From assembly GCA_009996615.1 (NCBI GenBank), contig JAACZU010000001.1, positions 248,001-312,000 on the forward strand: a DNA stretch of 64,000 nucleotides, read 5' to 3'. Shown here piece after piece: positions 60,501-64,000 of this stretch; the first letter of the stretch is position 1; each line of letters starts with the position of its first letter. The notes under the pieces were generated by a model. That model had not been told where the DNA came from. It was given only the letters and a program-made list of their open reading frames with translations, and did no database searches. The position numbers and the translations under genes were made by a program. Source of the DNA: Rhodanobacteraceae bacterium (lineage in GTDB: Bacteria > Pseudomonadota > Gammaproteobacteria > Xanthomonadales > Rhodanobacteraceae).

Positions 60501-61094
60501 TCACTTCGGACGCCACGCCCCGCTCGCATCCTGATAGTACCAGCCGGGACGCGCGTGCTGGATCCATTGTCTGGCGAACGTGTCGCGGATCTGCCCTTCC
60601 CACTCGGGATGGCCGTTGGCGAGCGCGATCTCGCGGTAGACCGCTTGGCGGTCGCGGTTCTCGTCGGCGACCGCGGCGTTGACCGCCGCGCGCTCGGGCA
60701 GCGGCACCGCCGCCGCGTCGCGCACGGCGAGCAGGCCGTCGCGCGTGAAGCCGACCGCGCCGCTGTCGACGTACTTCGACAGGCTGCCGGCGAAGCGCTG
60801 CTGCATGCGCGCCTGGATCGCCTGCACCTGCGGCGTCTGGATCGTGATGTCGGCGGACTGCGCGTACGCGCTCGCGATCAGGAAGTCGAGCAGCATCGCG
60901 CCGGGCGCCTTGCCCGGCGGCGGCTGCGGCGCCGGGTTCGGCTGCTCCTTGGCTTTTTCGCCGAGCACCTTGTCGACGAACTGCTCGGCCGCCTTCTGCG
61001 CCGCCGCCTCCGGAAAGTAGACGTTGATCGTGACGCAGGCGCCGAGCAGCGCGAACAGGCCGGCGAGCGCGGTCCAAGCAACGAGTTTGCGCAT
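60501..61094 (-). CDS. ydbL: YdbL-like DUF1318 lipoprotein
   Basis: A 197-residue DUF1318 protein. The signal peptide ends in a lipobox LLGAC (Cys20), so an outer-membrane or periplasmic lipoprotein is likely, unlike E. coli YdbL, which is a soluble periplasmic protein. VTINVYFPEAAAQKAAEQFVDKVLGE is the strongly conserved family segment. In E. coli YdbL assists YdbH and YnbE, which form a bridge-like lipid transport route between the two membranes. It is downstream of the YdbH-like gene by 31 nt. It contains a second hydrophobic stretch LLDFLIASAYAQS like a remnant signal peptide. Confidence 0.85.
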   Translation of the reverse strand: MRKLVAWTALAGLFALLGACVTINVYFPEAAAQKAAEQFVDKVLGEKAKEQPNPAPQPPPGKAPGAMLLDFLIASAYAQSADITIQTPQVQAIQARMQQRFAGSLSKYVDSGAVGFTRDGLLAVRDAAAVPLPERAAVNAAVADENRDRQAVYREIALANGHPEWEGQIRDTFARQWIQHARPGWYYQDASGAWRPK

Positions 61095-61125
61095 TACGAA
61101 TCTCCTTGGGCGGGCGACGAAGGAT

Positions 61126-63918
61126 TCACTGGATCACCGGCCCCTGCCCCTGCGTGGCTTCCCGCAGGCGGCGCACGAGGGTCGGCCAGTCGACGCGCCG
61201 GCGGTGGCCGATGATCGAGATGCGCGGGATGCCGGCACCTTCCACGATAGTGTAGCCGGCGGCGGATGAACCCACGTCCGGCGGCAGCGGATCGATGCCG
61301 CCCATCAGGCAGACCTCGTCGCGCAGGCGGCAACGGATGCCCAGGCGCGCATAGCCGAACGTGTCGAACCATTGCAGCGCCAGCGTCTGCAGGTTCGCAG
61401 ACAGGCCGCCGCCGCCGAGCGCGCTGATGTCGTCGACCGCCTTGTAGCTCATGCGGCCGCCGCAGCGCGTGCGCAGCCAGGCGTCGAACGCGACCGGGCT
61501 CCAGTCGACCAGCCGCAACTGGTCGATCGTGCCGAACAGCCGGCCGCTCATGCCGCCGAACGAGAACGCTCCGGTTAATTGCTGCAGGTCGAGGTTCTCG
61601 AAGTGCACGTCGGCGGCGAGCGAGGGCGCGACGCCGAACGGGCGTTCCAGACGCACGCCGCTGACGCCGAGGTGGCCGTCGAACACGTACAAGTCGAGGC
61701 CGCCGCGCAGTTCGATCACGTCACCAGCGAACACGACCTCCGGAATGCCGCCGGACAGGTTGCCCGGGAAGCGCGGCCAGCCGAGCACGCGCGACAGCTG
61801 CGCCATCTCGATGCCGGCGAGCGCGAACGAGGCCGCGTAGCGCTCGCCACGCGGCGAGCGCGGCAGCATGCTGAGCTGCTCCAGCTTGACCTGGCCGCCG
61901 AGCACGTCGATCGCGAGCGGCTGCGCCAGCGTGATCGCGCGCCGCTGCGAGGCCAGCGTCGCCCGCGCCGAGCCGAGCGGTACGCCGAACAGCTCGGCCG
62001 CGTTCCAGCCGAGTGTGCTCGCCGGCGCCTCGCCGGCGAAATCCCAGGCGACGCCACCGTCGACGCCGCTGACCGCGAAGCGGCCCCCGCCGTCGCGCAC
62101 GCCGACATCGCGCGCCAGCACCGCGAAGCGCTGCAGGCCGCTGGCATCGAACTGCAGCGACCCGGACAGCGAACCGCTGGCGGCGAGTTCGCCGTAGCCC
62201 TTGGTCGCGAGCCAGCTCTGCGCGTAGCGCGCCAGCGCAGCGTCGAGCCGGGCCTGGCGCAGGTCGAGCTGCAGCGCCTGCAGCGGCCGCTGGTCCGCCG
62301 GAGCGACGACGCCGTCGGCGTGCAGTTCGAGCGTGCCGGGATCGTTCCAGTCCAGCGCATCGACACGCCAGCGTCCGGGTTCGAGCGTCGCGTCGAGGCT
62401 CGCGGTGACCGGCGTCGCCGGCAGTTTCAGGTAGACCGGCCCGGCCAGCGCTTCGCCGCCATGAAACGTGGCCGCGACGCGCACGCGCGGTGCGTCGACG
62501 CGACCGCCCAAGCGCAACGTGCCGTCGGCAGCCAGCTGCGCCGCGGCGAGCGTACCGTCGGCGCTGTCGTACCCGAGATCCTGCAGCGCGAACGCGCTGC
62601 GCAGCAGGTCGCCGTCGCGCGCACGCGGATCGAGCACGGTCTGACGCAGGCTCACGCGGCCGCCGCCCAGCGGCAGCGCCAGCGTGCCGAGCAGGTGCAG
62701 CGCGCCGTCGCGCGCCTGCCAGCGCGCCGATGCGGCCGACGCCGCGAGCTCGCCGATGCGCGCGCGGCGCCAGGCCAGCGTGGTGGCGGGCCGCTCGCCA
62801 TGCGGCGCCCAGTCGAGCCCGCCGCGCACGCCGTCGATGCGCAGGCCGCGCGCGCGGTCGGCGACGTCGAGCGCCTCGGTCGCCAGCGCGATGCGCTGCA
62901 CCCCACCGGCGTCGACGGCGAACTCGCCGGCCAGTTCACCGTGCATGGCCAGGCCGGCCAGCCCCTGCGCGGCGAGCAGCGGTTTCGCGTAGCGCTCGGC
63001 GGCCTGCGGCAAGCGCGCGGAGGCGAGCTTCACGTCGAGCGAGCGCAGCGCGTCCAGCGCGGACGGTTCGATCTCGGCGGCCGCCTCGAAGACGAGCGCG
63101 TCGGCATCGTTCCAGGCGAAGCGTGCGACCTGCCAACGGCCGTCGCCGCGCGCGCGCGCATCGAGGCTCGCCGCGACTGGCGCATCGGGCAGCGCGACCG
63201 CCAGCGTGCCGAGCTGCAGGCTGCCTCCGTGCAACTCCGCGTCGGCGACGAGCCGCGCGCCATCGGGCGCAGGATTCCACCCGACCTGGCCGTGCGCGCC
63301 CAGTGCCGTCGCCGCGAACGCGCCGTCGCGCGTGGCCAGGTCCAGGCCGTCGGCGGCGTAGTGCGCATCGAGACGGCCGTCGGGCCGCCATCGGGCCTCG
63401 ACATCGAACGTGCCGTCGCGCAAGTCCCCGTTCGGCCACGCCTGCACCAGCGGCGCGCGCAGCCACGCGGCCGGCACGCGCTGCAGCGCGAGGCCGAGCG
63501 GCGCCGGGCCGAACGGCAGCGTCAGCCTGACGCGGCTGGTGTCCTTCACGAGTTCGAATTCGACCTGATCGCGTCCGACGCGCGCCTGCAGCGCGGCATC
63601 CTGCGCGCCGTCGTCGCCGCCCAGCCGCACCGGCCCGGCACAGCGGCGCGCGCCATCGTCGTCGCGCGCGAGCGTGCAGGTCCATTCGAGCCGGCCGGCC
63701 AATGCGAGGGCCGGCACCGCGATGCGAGCGGCCTCGAGCCGCAGCGTCCCGTCCGCGCCGCGCTCGTCGACGACCAGGCGCACCGCCTCGGCCTGCGCCT
63801 GCGCCGCCTGCAGCCGTTCGACCGCCAGCGTCACCGAGCGCGCGTCGGCGCGGCCGCCGGCCAGCGCGAGCAGCGCAGCGAACAGGATCCGGCAGGTCGG
63901 CATTGACGGAGGCGGCAT
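61126..63918 (-). CDS. YdbH-like large periplasmic (AsmA-type) protein
   Basis: A 930-residue protein with an N-terminal signal segment (CRILFAALLALAGGRADA) and a long series of beta-strand repeats, as in AsmA/YhdP/YdbH bridge proteins (for example LKLPATPVTASLDATLEPGRWRVDALDW and the related ALPDAPVAASLDARARGDGRWQVARFAW). The C-terminal part with GRLFGTIDQLRLVDWSPVAFDAWLRT and SIIGHRRRVDWPTLVRRLRE is probably the domain at the outer-membrane end. The identity is by overall character and its ydbL neighbour, not by close motif match. The start is uncertain between ATGs at 63918 and 63903; neither has a good ribosome site. Confidence 0.75.
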   Translation of the reverse strand: MPPPSMPTCRILFAALLALAGGRADARSVTLAVERLQAAQAQAEAVRLVVDERGADGTLRLEAARIAVPALALAGRLEWTCTLARDDDGARRCAGPVRLGGDDGAQDAALQARVGRDQVEFELVKDTSRVRLTLPFGPAPLGLALQRVPAAWLRAPLVQAWPNGDLRDGTFDVEARWRPDGRLDAHYAADGLDLATRDGAFAATALGAHGQVGWNPAPDGARLVADAELHGGSLQLGTLAVALPDAPVAASLDARARGDGRWQVARFAWNDADALVFEAAAEIEPSALDALRSLDVKLASARLPQAAERYAKPLLAAQGLAGLAMHGELAGEFAVDAGGVQRIALATEALDVADRARGLRIDGVRGGLDWAPHGERPATTLAWRRARIGELAASAASARWQARDGALHLLGTLALPLGGGRVSLRQTVLDPRARDGDLLRSAFALQDLGYDSADGTLAAAQLAADGTLRLGGRVDAPRVRVAATFHGGEALAGPVYLKLPATPVTASLDATLEPGRWRVDALDWNDPGTLELHADGVVAPADQRPLQALQLDLRQARLDAALARYAQSWLATKGYGELAASGSLSGSLQFDASGLQRFAVLARDVGVRDGGGRFAVSGVDGGVAWDFAGEAPASTLGWNAAELFGVPLGSARATLASQRRAITLAQPLAIDVLGGQVKLEQLSMLPRSPRGERYAASFALAGIEMAQLSRVLGWPRFPGNLSGGIPEVVFAGDVIELRGGLDLYVFDGHLGVSGVRLERPFGVAPSLAADVHFENLDLQQLTGAFSFGGMSGRLFGTIDQLRLVDWSPVAFDAWLRTRCGGRMSYKAVDDISALGGGGLSANLQTLALQWFDTFGYARLGIRCRLRDEVCLMGGIDPLPPDVGSSAAGYTIVEGAGIPRISIIGHRRRVDWPTLVRRLREATQGQGPVIQ

Positions 63919-64000
63919 CGCCGACCATTCTGCCAGCCATCGCCGAGCCGGTGCTGCTCGCAGAGTGCGTCCATGCCGATGCCGTGCGTCCTCGTTGCCG

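Noticed and set aside
63919-64000. Possible start of a plus-strand gene at 63973
   Set aside because: Only 28 nt are visible after an ATG, without a ribosome site; it cannot be supported.

Overview
The window is high-GC DNA from a gammaproteobacterium, most likely of the Lysobacterales (Xanthomonadales), possibly Rhodanobacteraceae. That placement is an inference. It rests on gene content (agmatine pathway with DUF349 and TraB genes, a nagZ-hpt-thioinosine phosphorylase operon, rluC divergent from rne, a GacA-type regulator) and on the style of the intergenic palindromic repeats. No insertion sequence, integrase, prophage or CRISPR array is visible. Many long open frames lie antisense to real genes, as expected for GC-rich DNA; they are not annotated.

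Layout. 0-2.2 kb: end of a pirin gene, L36, a small secreted protein and aguA. 2.3-10.6 kb: a compact set of stress and RNA-repair genes (archease-RtcB, a phosphotransferase-like protein, a PRPP synthetase homologue with dodecin, a ribosome-hibernation-type protein, a 96-residue acidic protein, a universal stress protein, PolX, a CBS-pair protein). Every transcription unit here has an FNR/ANR-like box at or near its promoter, so the region reads as a low-oxygen dormancy regulon. It sits between aguA and aguB. 10.6-17.5 kb: a PAS-GGDEF protein, aguB, a TraB-family membrane protein and a DUF349 protein.

17.8-30.2 kb: one unbroken minus-strand operon, hsdM-hsdS-DUF262-DUF262/DUF1524-AlbA_2-hsdR-ygjP-like peptidase, with overlaps at nearly every junction. 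It is a type I restriction-modification locus that has absorbed a GmrSD-like pair and a Schlafen-type ATP-binding protein. This is the most likely unusual system in the window.

30.7-47.1 kb: an aldehyde dehydrogenase, a tandem RND efflux system behind a palindromic operator, two small cytochromes c, nfuA and phhB around an IscR-type palindrome, and rluC divergent from rne, which has a structured leader of about 340 nt. 47.3-64 kb: a GacA-type regulator, a tRNA-Ser(TGA) preceded by two tandem copies of its 5' half, a sigma/anti-sigma pair, yigZ, an ABC exporter, a SPINDLY-type glycosyltransferase, a cold-shock gene, the nagZ-hpt-phosphorylase operon, a CYTH protein, rlmD and a YdbL/YdbH-like envelope pair.
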